Assembly (NCBI GenBank): GCA_021774205.1
Contig: JAJFJI010000180.1
Coordinates: 1 to 7,651, forward strand
Direction: 5' to 3'
DNA from: Nitrosomonas sp.
GTDB lineage: Bacteria; Pseudomonadota; Gammaproteobacteria; Burkholderiales; Nitrosomonadaceae
Length of the DNA: 7,651 nt
In this document: piece after piece, positions 1-5,744 of the stretch
Numbering within the stretch: the stretch's first letter is position 1
Layout of the letters: each line of letters starts with the position of its first letter
Made by a program: the position numbers and the translations under genes
Notes under the pieces: generated by a model
Database searches by the model: none
Told to the model about the DNA's origin: nothing
Seen by the model: the letters and a program-made list of their open reading frames with translations, nothing else

Positions 1-1
1 T

Positions 2-247
2 CTCAGCACCACCTTTAAAGTCAACTTAAAAATTTCATCGCTTAATAAACATGGCGTACTGGCAAGAGTTGCCGCAGAAATTGCTAAAGGCGGATCAAAT
101 ATTGACGATGTTAATATGGAAAGCGAAAAAGACTACACCGCCATGCATTTCATTTTGCAAGTAAAAAACCGTTTTCAGCTTGCACAAATCATGCGCAGTG
201 TCAGACGCATACCAGAAGTTACAAAGATTTATCGTGTCAAGGGATAA
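2..247 (+). CDS. spoT: SpoT/RelA-family (p)ppGpp synthetase/hydrolase, C-terminal fragment (ACT domain)
   Basis: This is the 3' end of a gene that begins before the window; 81 codons and the TAA stop are present. The reading frame gives a compact regulatory ACT domain: F-K-V-N-L-K near the start, then N-K-H-G-V-L-A-R-V-A, G-G-S-N-I-D-D-V-N and a final V-R-R-I-P-E-V-T-K-I-Y-R-V-K-G. This pattern is typical of the extreme C-terminus of bifunctional RelA/SpoT homologues, which make and degrade (p)ppGpp in the cytoplasm during the stringent response; the ACT (also called RRM) domain senses starvation signals and ribosome or partner binding. The I-P-E-V-x-K-I ending resembles betaproteobacterial SpoT more than E. 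coli SpoT. The catalytic HD and synthetase domains lie outside, so SpoT versus RelA cannot be decided directly; SpoT is favoured by the ending. The next gene follows in the same direction after 40 bases. Confidence 0.85.
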   Translation, partial: LSTTFKVNLKISSLNKHGVLARVAAEIAKGGSNIDDVNMESEKDYTAMHFILQVKNRFQLAQIMRSVRRIPEVTKIYRVKG

Positions 248-287
248 ATCAATTTTTTAACTGGATTAAACAATCATAACGTTGCAT

Positions 288-950
288 ATGAATACAAACA
301 AACTTGCGCTTGATTTTACAGTCGCAGGGTCGCTCCCTCCCGACTCAACTGAGCTAATCAAGCATATAACCTCAGAAATCGAATCAGATATCAGAACGCT
401 TGAACATGCGCTTGAAAATGGGTCCATGATGGAAACAGGTTGGCGCCTACTTGCAGCATTTTATCTTGGCACCAATCGTGCAAACGATTTTGATACATTA
501 AAACAACGGTATAAGGATAACTTCGACGCGCCCATATTTACGGAGCTTCATCAGGACCATTCTTCACTCAAATCATTCCGTATCGTTTTTGAAATTCTAC
601 AAAAAATTACGCATGACTCGCTACCCGACGCAACGACCGTTTGCAAAGCTTGCGATTCACCTACTGGCGCTTTACTCGATTTTTCCAATGTACGAGGTGC
701 TGACGCAAATGGTCTAAAAGCACTGACAGAATTTCTCTCACAATTACCGCGTGACCATACCCGACCAGAAACACCCGGGTTGGACCGCTTTATTTCGAGA
801 TTGGAAAAAACAGCAGACAGTAATGAAAGTACCGAAGATATATGGAATTTATTGTTTGAATATCAACGTTTCTGTAATGACACGCATATATTTGACGAAC
901 TCTCCATCAAATACGCAGTCCGTTTCGGCATTTCACCCCCCGTTTGGTAA
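288..950 (+). CDS. Small STAS-like domain protein with duplicated W/F-D/Y motif, function unknown
   Basis: A 220-residue soluble protein without signal peptide or membrane segment. ATG at 288 is preferred over an in-frame TTG at 282; neither has a strong ribosome binding site. Residues about 126-153 read L-L-D-F-S-N-V-R-G-A-D-A-N-G-L-K-A-L, matching the beta-strand/helix core of STAS domains (consensus D-x-S-x-V-x-x-x-D-S-S-G-L-x-A-L). The serines that are phosphorylated in SpoIIAA-type anti-sigma antagonists are replaced by Ala and Asn, so a phosphoswitch is unlikely. Residues about 52-82 and 186-218 are an internal repeat of the form W-x-L-L...F-D-x-L...Y-x-x-x-F-x-x-x-P, one on each side of the STAS-like core; the second ends the protein with S-P-P-V-W. 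The architecture recalls uncharacterised betaproteobacterial STAS-domain proteins. It lies 40 bases after spoT and may be cotranscribed. The biochemical role is unknown. Confidence 0.75.
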   Translation: MNTNKLALDFTVAGSLPPDSTELIKHITSEIESDIRTLEHALENGSMMETGWRLLAAFYLGTNRANDFDTLKQRYKDNFDAPIFTELHQDHSSLKSFRIVFEILQKITHDSLPDATTVCKACDSPTGALLDFSNVRGADANGLKALTEFLSQLPRDHTRPETPGLDRFISRLEKTADSNESTEDIWNLLFEYQRFCNDTHIFDELSIKYAVRFGISPPVW

Positions 951-956
951 AAATTT

Positions 957-1037
957 AGGAAGGCTGTCCGAGAATAGTAATCGTAGCGAGGAGAAGCCGT
1001 TTTGAGGCAGATTATTCTATTCTCGGACAGCCTCCTA
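957..1037. repeat. Long inverted repeat (MITE-like or IS-end relic) between convergent genes
   Basis: AGGCTGTCCGAGAATAG at 961-977 is perfectly complementary to 1017-1033 (17 bp). Pairing extends outward as TAGG(A) with one bulged A (956-960 against 1034-1039) and inward as TAATC/GATTA with a small bulge, leaving a loop of about 27 bases. The outer TAGG at 956-959 recurs directly at 1036-1039, which could be a target-site duplication. The hairpin starts a few bases after the STAS-protein stop and reaches the prpD stop on the other strand, so it could terminate both transcripts. Origin as a miniature IS derivative is inferred from the terminal-repeat structure; no transposase is present and the parent IS is not identified. 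Confidence 0.75.
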
Positions 1038-2486
1038 GGCCACAAACATATCAATAAACGTATCAACAGGTATTGCTTCCAGCTTCTTCTGATCAAAACA
1101 AAGACTGACAATCGCCTGTTGACGTTTCTCTGAAAAATGCCGAGCTAGATTTTTCCTGAATTTCTTCTCCAGTAACGGAACACCTTCGTTACGACGGCGT
1201 TTGTGCCCGACAGGATATGCAACCACCACCTCTGCCAACACACTACCATCCTTAAATGTTACTGTAATACCGTTGGCAATTGCCCGTTTATCAGGGTCAT
1301 GATAATCCCTCGTGAATTGCTGATCTTCATTACATATCATTTTACTGCGCAACTTATCAATACGCGAATCAGCGGCCACTTCATCTTCATAATCGGCTGC
1401 AGTCAGTCGCCCAGTTATTAGTGCGACAGCGACCATATATTGCATACAATGATCACGATCAGCCGGATTGCTAAGTGCACCCTGCTTATCAATAATACGA
1501 ATAGCCGCTTCATGCGTACGAATGGTGACCCTTTCAATATCCGCTATTCGTTGCCCTACCTGAGAATGCAACTGTAAGGCACATTCGACAGCTGTTTGGG
1601 CATGGAACTCAGCCGGAAATGAAATTTTGAATAATACATTCTCCATGACATACGCATCCCATTGTTCAATAGGCCGCTGAAACTGGAACGGCTGGCCTTT
1701 AAACAAAACATCATAAAACCCCCAGGTTCTAGCCGTAAGCGCTGAAGGATAACCCATTTCCCCCTTCAGGGTCAGAAGCGCAAGCCACACCGCGCGACTG
1801 GTCGCATCGCCAGCCGCCCAAGATTTTCGTGAACCGGTATTGGGTGCATGACGGTAGGTACGAAGTGATTGTCCATCCACCCAAACCTGGGTCAACACGT
1901 CAATAATCTGGTCATGCCTGCCACCCAGCAATTGCATAACCAAAGCAGCAGAAGCCACCTTAACCAATACCACATGATCAAGCCCTACTTGATTGAAACT
2001 GTTCTCTAATGCCAAACACCCCTGAATTTCATGTGCTTTAATCATTGCTGTCAATACATCACGCATGGTTAAAGGTTGTTTTCCTGATAGTCGTGCATTA
2101 CGAGAAACCCAATCAGCAACCGCCAGTATGCCACCCAGATTATCTGATGGATGCCCCCATTCAGCAGCCAGCCAAGTATCATTAAAATCAAGCCAACGTA
2201 TCATTGCACCTATGTTAAATGCGGCTTGTACTGGATCAAGTTCAAACGTAGTACCTGGAACTCTTGCCCCATTCGGAACCACAGTACCGGGCACAATCGG
2301 GCCTAGTAACTTGGCACATGCGGGATAAGATAACGCCTCTAATCCACAACCCAATGTATCCAACAAGCAATAACGGGCAGTATCATAGGCCAAACAACTT
2401 TGGATATCATGATTTACAACATAACGGGCAATCTCAACCAGCACCCGGTCAGGTTGAGGACGGCTATTTGGAGTTTGTGGAAGCAT
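1035..2486 (-). CDS. prpD: 2-methylcitrate dehydratase PrpD
   Basis: Dehydrates 2-methylcitrate to 2-methyl-cis-aconitate in the cytosolic methylcitrate cycle of propionate oxidation; family MmgE/PrpD. The protein aligns with E. coli PrpD as I remember it almost end to end: Y-D-T-A-R-Y-C-L-L-D-T-L-G-C-G-L-E-A-L at 34-52, the signature L-D-F-N-D-T-W-L-A-A-E-W-G-H-P-S-D-N at 99-116, A-H-E-I-Q-G-C near 151, and Y-R-H-A-P-N-T-G-S-R-K-S-W-A-A-G-D-A at 211-228. The ATG at 2486 gives 483 residues, the E. coli length, and aligns R-P-x-x-D-R at residues 9-14; the frame also opens at a GTG 36 bases upstream, rejected on that alignment. The site before ATG is weak (TAAGAAA). The gene stands alone: no prpB, prpC, acnD, prpF or prpR is adjacent, a tRNA gene lies upstream in the opposite direction, and its stop touches the hairpin at 957-1037. 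It appears intact. Confidence 0.95.
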   Translation of the reverse strand: MLPQTPNSRPQPDRVLVEIARYVVNHDIQSCLAYDTARYCLLDTLGCGLEALSYPACAKLLGPIVPGTVVPNGARVPGTTFELDPVQAAFNIGAMIRWLDFNDTWLAAEWGHPSDNLGGILAVADWVSRNARLSGKQPLTMRDVLTAMIKAHEIQGCLALENSFNQVGLDHVVLVKVASAALVMQLLGGRHDQIIDVLTQVWVDGQSLRTYRHAPNTGSRKSWAAGDATSRAVWLALLTLKGEMGYPSALTARTWGFYDVLFKGQPFQFQRPIEQWDAYVMENVLFKISFPAEFHAQTAVECALQLHSQVGQRIADIERVTIRTHEAAIRIIDKQGALSNPADRDHCMQYMVAVALITGRLTAADYEDEVAADSRIDKLRSKMICNEDQQFTRDYHDPDKRAIANGITVTFKDGSVLAEVVVAYPVGHKRRRNEGVPLLEKKFRKNLARHFSEKRQQAIVSLCFDQKKLEAIPVDTFIDMFVA

Positions 2487-2579
2487 TTTCTTAGACAGAA
2501 TCCGGTAACTATTTGACTGCACTATTTTGCGCCAGGAATGAACAATACATTAACTCACAACAAAGAATCAATCTGCCAG

Positions 2580-2608
2580 TTGACCAAAAAGCTGCAAACC
2601 GTTAACAT
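2580..2608 (+). promoter_or_regulatory. Promoter of tRNA-Asn
   Basis: TTGACC (2580-2585) and TAACAT (2603-2608) are separated by 17 bases, a good sigma-70 arrangement. Transcription would start near 2615, giving a leader of about 9 bases before the mature tRNA at 2624. The prpD gene runs the opposite way, so this intergenic region is a divergent one; no clear promoter for prpD is visible. Confidence 0.65.
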
Positions 2609-2623
2609 TCGTTTCTTACCAAA

Positions 2624-2699
2624 TCCCTGATAGCTCAGTTGGTAGAGCAACGGACTGTTAATCCGTTTGTCCGAGGTTCGAGCCCTCGTCAGGGAGCCA
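2624..2699 (+). tRNA. tRNA-Asn (anticodon GTT)
   Basis: A complete 76-base cloverleaf. The acceptor stem TCCCTGA (2624-2630) pairs with TCAGGGA (2689-2695), followed by discriminator G and encoded CCA (2697-2699). The D arm contains AGCTCAGTTGGTAGAGC. The anticodon stem ACGGA/TCCGT flanks loop CTGTTAA with anticodon GTT at 2657-2659. The T arm is CGAGG-TTCGAGC-CCTCG. The 3' part from 2655 onward recurs at 6669, which marks this gene as the probable insertion site of an integrative element; the tRNA itself is intact and should be functional. Confidence 0.97.
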
Positions 2700-2705
2700 G
2701 TATTT

Positions 2706-2735
2706 AAAGGCTTGCAGCAATGCGGGCCTTTTTTC
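2706..2735 (+). terminator. Rho-independent terminator of tRNA-Asn
   Basis: AAAGGC (2706-2711) pairs with GCCTTT (2726-2731); an inner GCA/TGC pair closes a GCAA tetraloop (2714-2723). The stem runs into a T-rich tract TTTTTTCTTTT. A diverged copy lies at 6721-6750 behind the truncated tRNA copy. Confidence 0.8.
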
Positions 2736-3059
2736 TTTTGAAGCTTAGTAGGCCTATAGTAACTATAGTAGACCCATCGCAAAACCCAACACCTTGTCAT
2801 CACCCAAAAACTGGATAGTTTTTCAGGTTTAATTCGAATTAATTTCATGAGTTTGGATAGCAAACTGGAAAATAATTCGGAAACAGTATCAAACATTGCA
2901 ACTTTCAAATCATTTGCACTATACAATGCCTGGCACCATTTCTTTTATGCTAACCTAAAGTTCAGCAGCTTGTCATCCTGCAAAATCTAATGGTAGACAC
3001 TATTTTTGTGTTCGTCTAAATTGCTCTTTGATTTCATTGGAGAAAAGTTGTCAGAAATT
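2736..3059. other. Gene-poor stretch after the tRNA-Asn terminator, with possible transposase relic
   Basis: No convincing intact gene. Near the left end CTATAGTA occurs twice (2754-2761 and 2763-2770). A minus-strand frame open between about 2944 and 2780 encodes protein-like sequence containing D-L-K-V-A-M-F-D-T-V-S-E-L-F and L-I-R-I-K-P-E-K, faintly reminiscent of transposases of the IS1182 type. It has no start site and runs on across the tRNA, so it can only be a relic if it is coding at all. The rest is A+T-rich and featureless to me. Confidence 0.4.
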
Positions 3060-3077
3060 GCTTAATGCGACAGAACT
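3060..3077. repeat. Solo IS6-family-like terminal repeat
   Basis: GCTTAATGCGACAGAAC at 3060-3076 is identical over 17 bases to 7091-7107, which forms the outer end of an IS6-family remnant there. Its reverse complement, GTTCTGTCGCATTAAGC, has the G-T-T-C-T-G-T-x-G-C-A form usual for IS6-family ends. It sits directly against the stop of the DUF885 gene. The sequence inside this end (below 3060) no longer matches the other copy, so this is a lone end or the trace of a different, related element. Confidence 0.55.
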
Positions 3078-4979
3078 CTATTTCTTAGATTCAATCCAGC
3101 GAGTAACCTTACGATCTAGCAGACTCAGAGGTAGAGGACCCCCACCTAAGATTGCATCGTGAAAAGCTTTAATGTCGAATTCTTCGCCTAACTCAGTTTC
3201 GGCTTTTTTACGCAATCGCTGAATATCGATCATGCCAACCTTGTATGAAGTCGCCTGGCCCGGCCAAACCATGTAGCGGCGAACTTCTGTCTTAATGGTT
3301 CTAAGTGGAGCAGGAGAGTTCGCGGAGATATAGTCTATTGCGGCTTGTTCGCTCCACTTCTTACTGTGCAGACCACTATCAACAACCAATCGAATCGCAC
3401 GCCATATTTCACTACCTAAACGACCGAAGTCAGAATGCAAATCTATGTACGTGTTCGGCATCTCTTTAGCTAGCTTTTCTGAGTACATCGCCCAACCTTC
3501 TATATATGCGTTAAAAGACGCTTGGGTTCTAAAGGTAGGCACTCCTTTTAGCTCTTGGGCGATGGCGATTTGCATATGATGGCCTGGTAGACCTTCGTGA
3601 TAGGCAACAACTTCCAGCTTATTTTTTGGCATGGTGCTCATATCCGAAAGGTGTGCATAATAAACACCCGCTCGCGACCCATCAGGCGTGCCAGGGTAAT
3701 AATGTTGAGGTGCTCCATCTTGCTCTCGGAAAGGCTCTACGCGCTTTACAAGTAAGTCACCTTTCGGCAATATACCGAAGTAATTTGGCAATTCCTTTTT
3801 TATGTTAGCTATCGCGGCTGTGGCATCATCGATATAGCCTTGTCGGCCCTCGTCTGTATTCGGATAGTAAAATTTTTCGTTATCTTTATTATCTCGAATG
3901 TAGGCAAAGAACTCTTGCAGCGCACCTTTAAATCCAGATTTTTCTTTTAGTAATTCCATCTCAGTACGAAGGCGCTTGACTTCGCTCAAACCGAGTTCAT
4001 GGATTTGAGCTGGGGTCATATCAGTGGTGGTCATCGCATTCAAACGATAAGCGTAGTACGCGTCACCATTAGGGTTGGCGTGCACACCTTGCGACTGCTC
4101 TGAGGTGTTATCAATATCAGAATCGACAAAGGCAATTAGGTTCTCATACGCCGGCCCAAAATCGCTAATAAGTGCGGTCTTTGCATTCGCTAATAACTCG
4201 TCGCCCTGCTCTTCCGTTATCGCACCTGACGCAATCAATGCGCTTACCTTGGAGTCCGTATCGCCCCACAATGATGAATCGGTTTCCGAGTCAGTAAAAG
4301 GTGCGCCGGTGATAATGGAACGTGCTTCGTCGCTCACCACCTCATAGGCAAATCTCGGTGGTCTAACGCCTTCAGAGGCATTGAGCTTAGCGCGATCAAC
4401 CAGTTGATTCATCGCCCGACCAAGCTCGCTTAAACGTGATACATAGGCTTGCATGTCTTGCAGAGACTCAACCTTATGAAAACTGATCATAAAAGTTGGC
4501 AAGTAGGCATGAACGCCATTCATTTGATTGAAGATATATTTGCTACGACGAAATTTTGAACCCTTCTCAGAGAGGTCGTATTGGTACTCCCAGAGGTCGA
4601 ATGAAAGCTTCGCATCGTCGTTCAATTTTTCGTAATCAAAACCATCTTTCATTTCAATAACGGAGTTTTTTTTCCATTCGATTTGCGCAATTTCAGCTGC
4701 TTCGCTCATGTCATCTATCTCGCCATAACGCTCTTTGCGGCCTAGGCGGGTAAGTGACATTGGGCTTTTCATTAACTCCATTTCGTAGTATTGCTCGAAC
4801 CATTCGTTCAGTTCTTCACTCGGAGATTGTTCGGTCGGTTCAACAACGGCTACTTTCGCTGGCGCAGCTTCTGGACTTTGCGAAACCGCCGGTTGAATGT
4901 CGTCATTTTGATTAGACGCTTGATCACCGCAGGCGGTTAATGATAGAGCGAAGGCAATAGCGAGAAGAGAAAGGCGCAT
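3078..4979 (-). CDS. DUF885 family lipoprotein, predicted zinc metallopeptidase
   Basis: A 633-residue exported protein. The ATG at 4979 is chosen because GAGGA lies about 6 bases upstream; an in-frame TTG at 4991 would overlap that site. The N-terminus is a lipoprotein signal (M-R-L-S-L-L-A-I-A-F-A-L-S) with lipobox L-T-A-C, cysteine 17, and Gly at +2, which predicts the outer membrane under the Lol rule. An acidic, Gln/Pro-rich linker to about residue 55 precedes the folded domain. Family landmarks follow in order: H-E-G-L-P-G-H-H at 461-468 (presumed zinc ligands and catalytic Glu), E-G-W-A-M-Y-S-E-K-L from 494, and R-Y-M-V-W-P-G-Q-A-T-S-Y-K-V-G at 568-582. DUF885 proteins of about 600 residues are common in marine gammaproteobacteria; substrates are mostly unknown, with peptides the usual guess. 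It is a single-gene unit between att-like repeats, and its content resembles gammaproteobacterial genes, so horizontal acquisition is likely. It appears intact. Confidence 0.88.
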   Translation of the reverse strand: MRLSLLAIAFALSLTACGDQASNQNDDIQPAVSQSPEAAPAKVAVVEPTEQSPSEELNEWFEQYYEMELMKSPMSLTRLGRKERYGEIDDMSEAAEIAQIEWKKNSVIEMKDGFDYEKLNDDAKLSFDLWEYQYDLSEKGSKFRRSKYIFNQMNGVHAYLPTFMISFHKVESLQDMQAYVSRLSELGRAMNQLVDRAKLNASEGVRPPRFAYEVVSDEARSIITGAPFTDSETDSSLWGDTDSKVSALIASGAITEEQGDELLANAKTALISDFGPAYENLIAFVDSDIDNTSEQSQGVHANPNGDAYYAYRLNAMTTTDMTPAQIHELGLSEVKRLRTEMELLKEKSGFKGALQEFFAYIRDNKDNEKFYYPNTDEGRQGYIDDATAAIANIKKELPNYFGILPKGDLLVKRVEPFREQDGAPQHYYPGTPDGSRAGVYYAHLSDMSTMPKNKLEVVAYHEGLPGHHMQIAIAQELKGVPTFRTQASFNAYIEGWAMYSEKLAKEMPNTYIDLHSDFGRLGSEIWRAIRLVVDSGLHSKKWSEQAAIDYISANSPAPLRTIKTEVRRYMVWPGQATSYKVGMIDIQRLRKKAETELGEEFDIKAFHDAILGGGPLPLSLLDRKVTRWIESKK

Positions 4980-5034
4980 GGTTTTCCTCAATTTGATTTA
5001 GTGTTCGTTAAAATGAGTAAAGCATGTTAACAAC

Positions 5035-5082
5035 GTGCGAATACTGGCCTATAGTGTGCGAAATACTAATTTGTGCGCGAAT
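5035..5082. repeat. Three GTGCGAA-type repeats upstream of the DUF885 gene
   Basis: GTGCGAATACT (5035-5045), GTGCGAAATACT (5056-5067) and GTGCGCGAAT (5073-5082) lie in the same orientation at 21- and 17-base spacing, 55-100 bases upstream of the DUF885 start. Read toward that gene they are AGTATT(T)CGCAC. They could be binding sites for a regulator of that gene, or simply repeat debris. No strong promoter can be assigned with confidence. Confidence 0.35.
5052..5068 (+). repeat. Left copy of a 17-bp direct repeat flanking the IS6 relic/toxin-antitoxin block
   Basis: TAGTGTGCGAAATACTA matches TAATGTGCGAAATACTA at 6437-6453 with one mismatch. The pair brackets about 1.37 kb containing the GGCATTAGGGTCA array, the IS6 relic and fitAB. 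It may record a separate insertion or a duplication inside the larger island. Confidence 0.5.
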
Positions 5083-5266
5083 CAATACGTTAGCCTAGAT
5101 TTGACAAACTAACACCCAGCACATAGAGTACTAAGCCGAGCTATTGAATGTTAGCTGCTATCGGTAATGTACCATGGCCGAACCATCATATTGATTTTAA
5201 AACGAGGAGTCCTGCCATGGGAAAGCATATATTAAAGCAGTATGCGCATGACCAAATTGAGCGCGG
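5083..5266. other. Non-coding stretch with an orphan start site
   Basis: No complete gene. GAGGAG (5204-5209) lies 7 bases before ATG 5217, a textbook translation start, followed by about 16 ordinary codons (M-G-K-H-I-L-K-Q-Y-A-H-D-Q-I-E-R). The frame then runs into the tandem repeat array at 5267 and the antisense of an IS6 relic until 5573, so the downstream protein is not real. This may be the 5' end of a gene cut off by the repeat array; the gene is not recognised. Confidence 0.3.
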
Positions 5267-5373
5267 GGCATTAGGGTCAGGTCAGGCATTAGGGTCACAG
5301 GCATTAGGGTCACAAGGCATTAGAGGCATTAGGGTCAAGGCATTAGGGTCAGGTCTACAAGGCATTAGGGTCA
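5267..5373. repeat. Cluster of seven GGCATTAGGGTCA repeats
   Basis: Six perfect 13-base units start at 5267, 5285, 5300, 5325, 5339 and 5361; a shortened unit (GGCATTAG) starts at 5316. Start-to-start spacing varies (9-22 bases) because spacers differ: GGT, CA, CAA, A or GGTCTACAA. The last two units share a longer 22-base form ending GGTCAGGTCTA. On the minus strand the units encode D-P-N-A. The irregular short spacing excludes CRISPR. The GGTC-rich sequence resembles extragenic repeats found next to transposase relics; this origin is inference. Confidence 0.85.
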
Positions 5374-5454
5374 GGTCTATATTCGAAGCCAACGCCTTTG
5401 ATGCCAAACTATCCACCCTTTTTACCATTATTTGCTTTTGCTTCTCGAACAATT

Positions 5455-5625
5455 TTACCAATAGTTGTGGATTCTCCAATTGCTTGAGACGGCAATCCCA
5501 CGCTCGGCCAGAAGCTCTTCCACATCGCGAAAACTCAGAGAGAAGCGATGATACAGCCAGACGGCGTGACTGATAATTGCCGGATGGAATCGATATCCAC
5601 GGCATAATTGCTTGGTATCTTTCAT
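5455..5625 (-). pseudogene. IS6-family transposase, truncated N-terminal fragment
   Basis: From ATG 5625 the frame reads M-K-D-T-K-Q-L-C-R-G-Y-R-F-H-P, then I-S-H-A-V-W-L-Y-H-R-F-S-L-S-F-R-D-V-E-E-L-L-A-E-R-G-I-A-V-S, the conserved N-terminal region of IS6-family DDE transposases (normally about 230 residues). Similarity ends after residue 47, where typical members continue with a Y-E-T-I-R-x-W motif; here unrelated residues and a stop follow at 5455-5457. The catalytic DDE domain is absent, so it is inactive. Bases 5648-5665 read on the minus strand as GGTATTGTCAACTTCACG, a plausible terminal repeat of the element with the usual short distance to the start. The break point is about 5485, next to the repeat cluster. 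Confidence 0.85.
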
Positions 5626-5647
5626 ACCTATAGTTTGACCGATTTAA

Positions 5648-5665
5648 CGTGAAGTTGACAATACC
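5648..5665 (-). repeat. Terminal end of the truncated IS6-family element
   Basis: On the minus strand GGTATTGTCAACTTCACG starts with GG and has the general form of IS6-family ends; it lies 22 bases before the transposase ATG. It differs from the end at 7091-7108 (GGTTCTGTCGCATTAAGC), so two distinct IS6-family elements have left traces here. The opposite end has been lost. Confidence 0.5.
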
Positions 5666-5685
5666 TCATTTAGGCCAGAGAAGAA

Positions 5686-5715
5686 TTGATGTCGCTTTAT
5701 GATGCATGCTATCAT
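5686..5715 (+). promoter_or_regulatory. Probable fitAB promoter
   Basis: TTGATG (5686-5691) and TATCAT (5710-5715) with an 18-base spacer lie directly upstream of the operator and about 30 bases before the antitoxin start. Transcription would begin inside the operator, so a repressor bound there would block initiation. Confidence 0.5.
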
Positions 5716-5743
5716 TGATGTCACATATTAAGGAGTGACATCA
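5716..5743 (+). promoter_or_regulatory. fitAB operator: perfect 9-bp inverted repeat overlapping the RBS
   Basis: TGATGTCAC (5716-5724) and GTGACATCA (5735-5743) are perfect inverted repeats with a 10-base spacer, so half-site centres are 19 bases apart, about two helical turns. Ribbon-helix-helix antitoxins of the FitA/VapB type bind such repeats as toxin-antitoxin hetero-octamers and autorepress. The ribosome binding site AAGGAG (5730-5735) lies in the spacer, 9 bases before ATG 5745. Confidence 0.8.
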
Positions 5744-5744
5744 G

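Noticed and set aside
863..1111. 82-codon minus-strand open frame spanning the hairpin
   Set aside because: It crosses the inverted repeat and overlaps both prpD and the STAS-protein gene; it has no protein-like features.
2555..2926. 123-codon minus-strand open frame
   Set aside because: It runs antisense through the whole tRNA-Asn gene and its promoter, so it cannot be a real gene; only its first part might be a relic.
2998..3010. CACTATTTTTG shared in inverted form with the IS6 left end near 6811
   Set aside because: Only 11 bases, A+T-rich, and in the wrong orientation to pair with the solo end at 3060-3076 as one element.
5267..5373. CRISPR array
   Set aside because: Units are 13 bases, spacers are 1-9 bases and partly identical, and no cas genes are present.
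5148..5573. 141-codon plus-strand open frame
   Set aside because: Most of it is translation of the repeat cluster and of the antisense of the IS6 relic; only the start near 5217 looks gene-like.
5282..5605. 107-codon minus-strand open frame
   Set aside because: It is out of frame with the IS6 transposase similarity in the same DNA and continues into the repeats.
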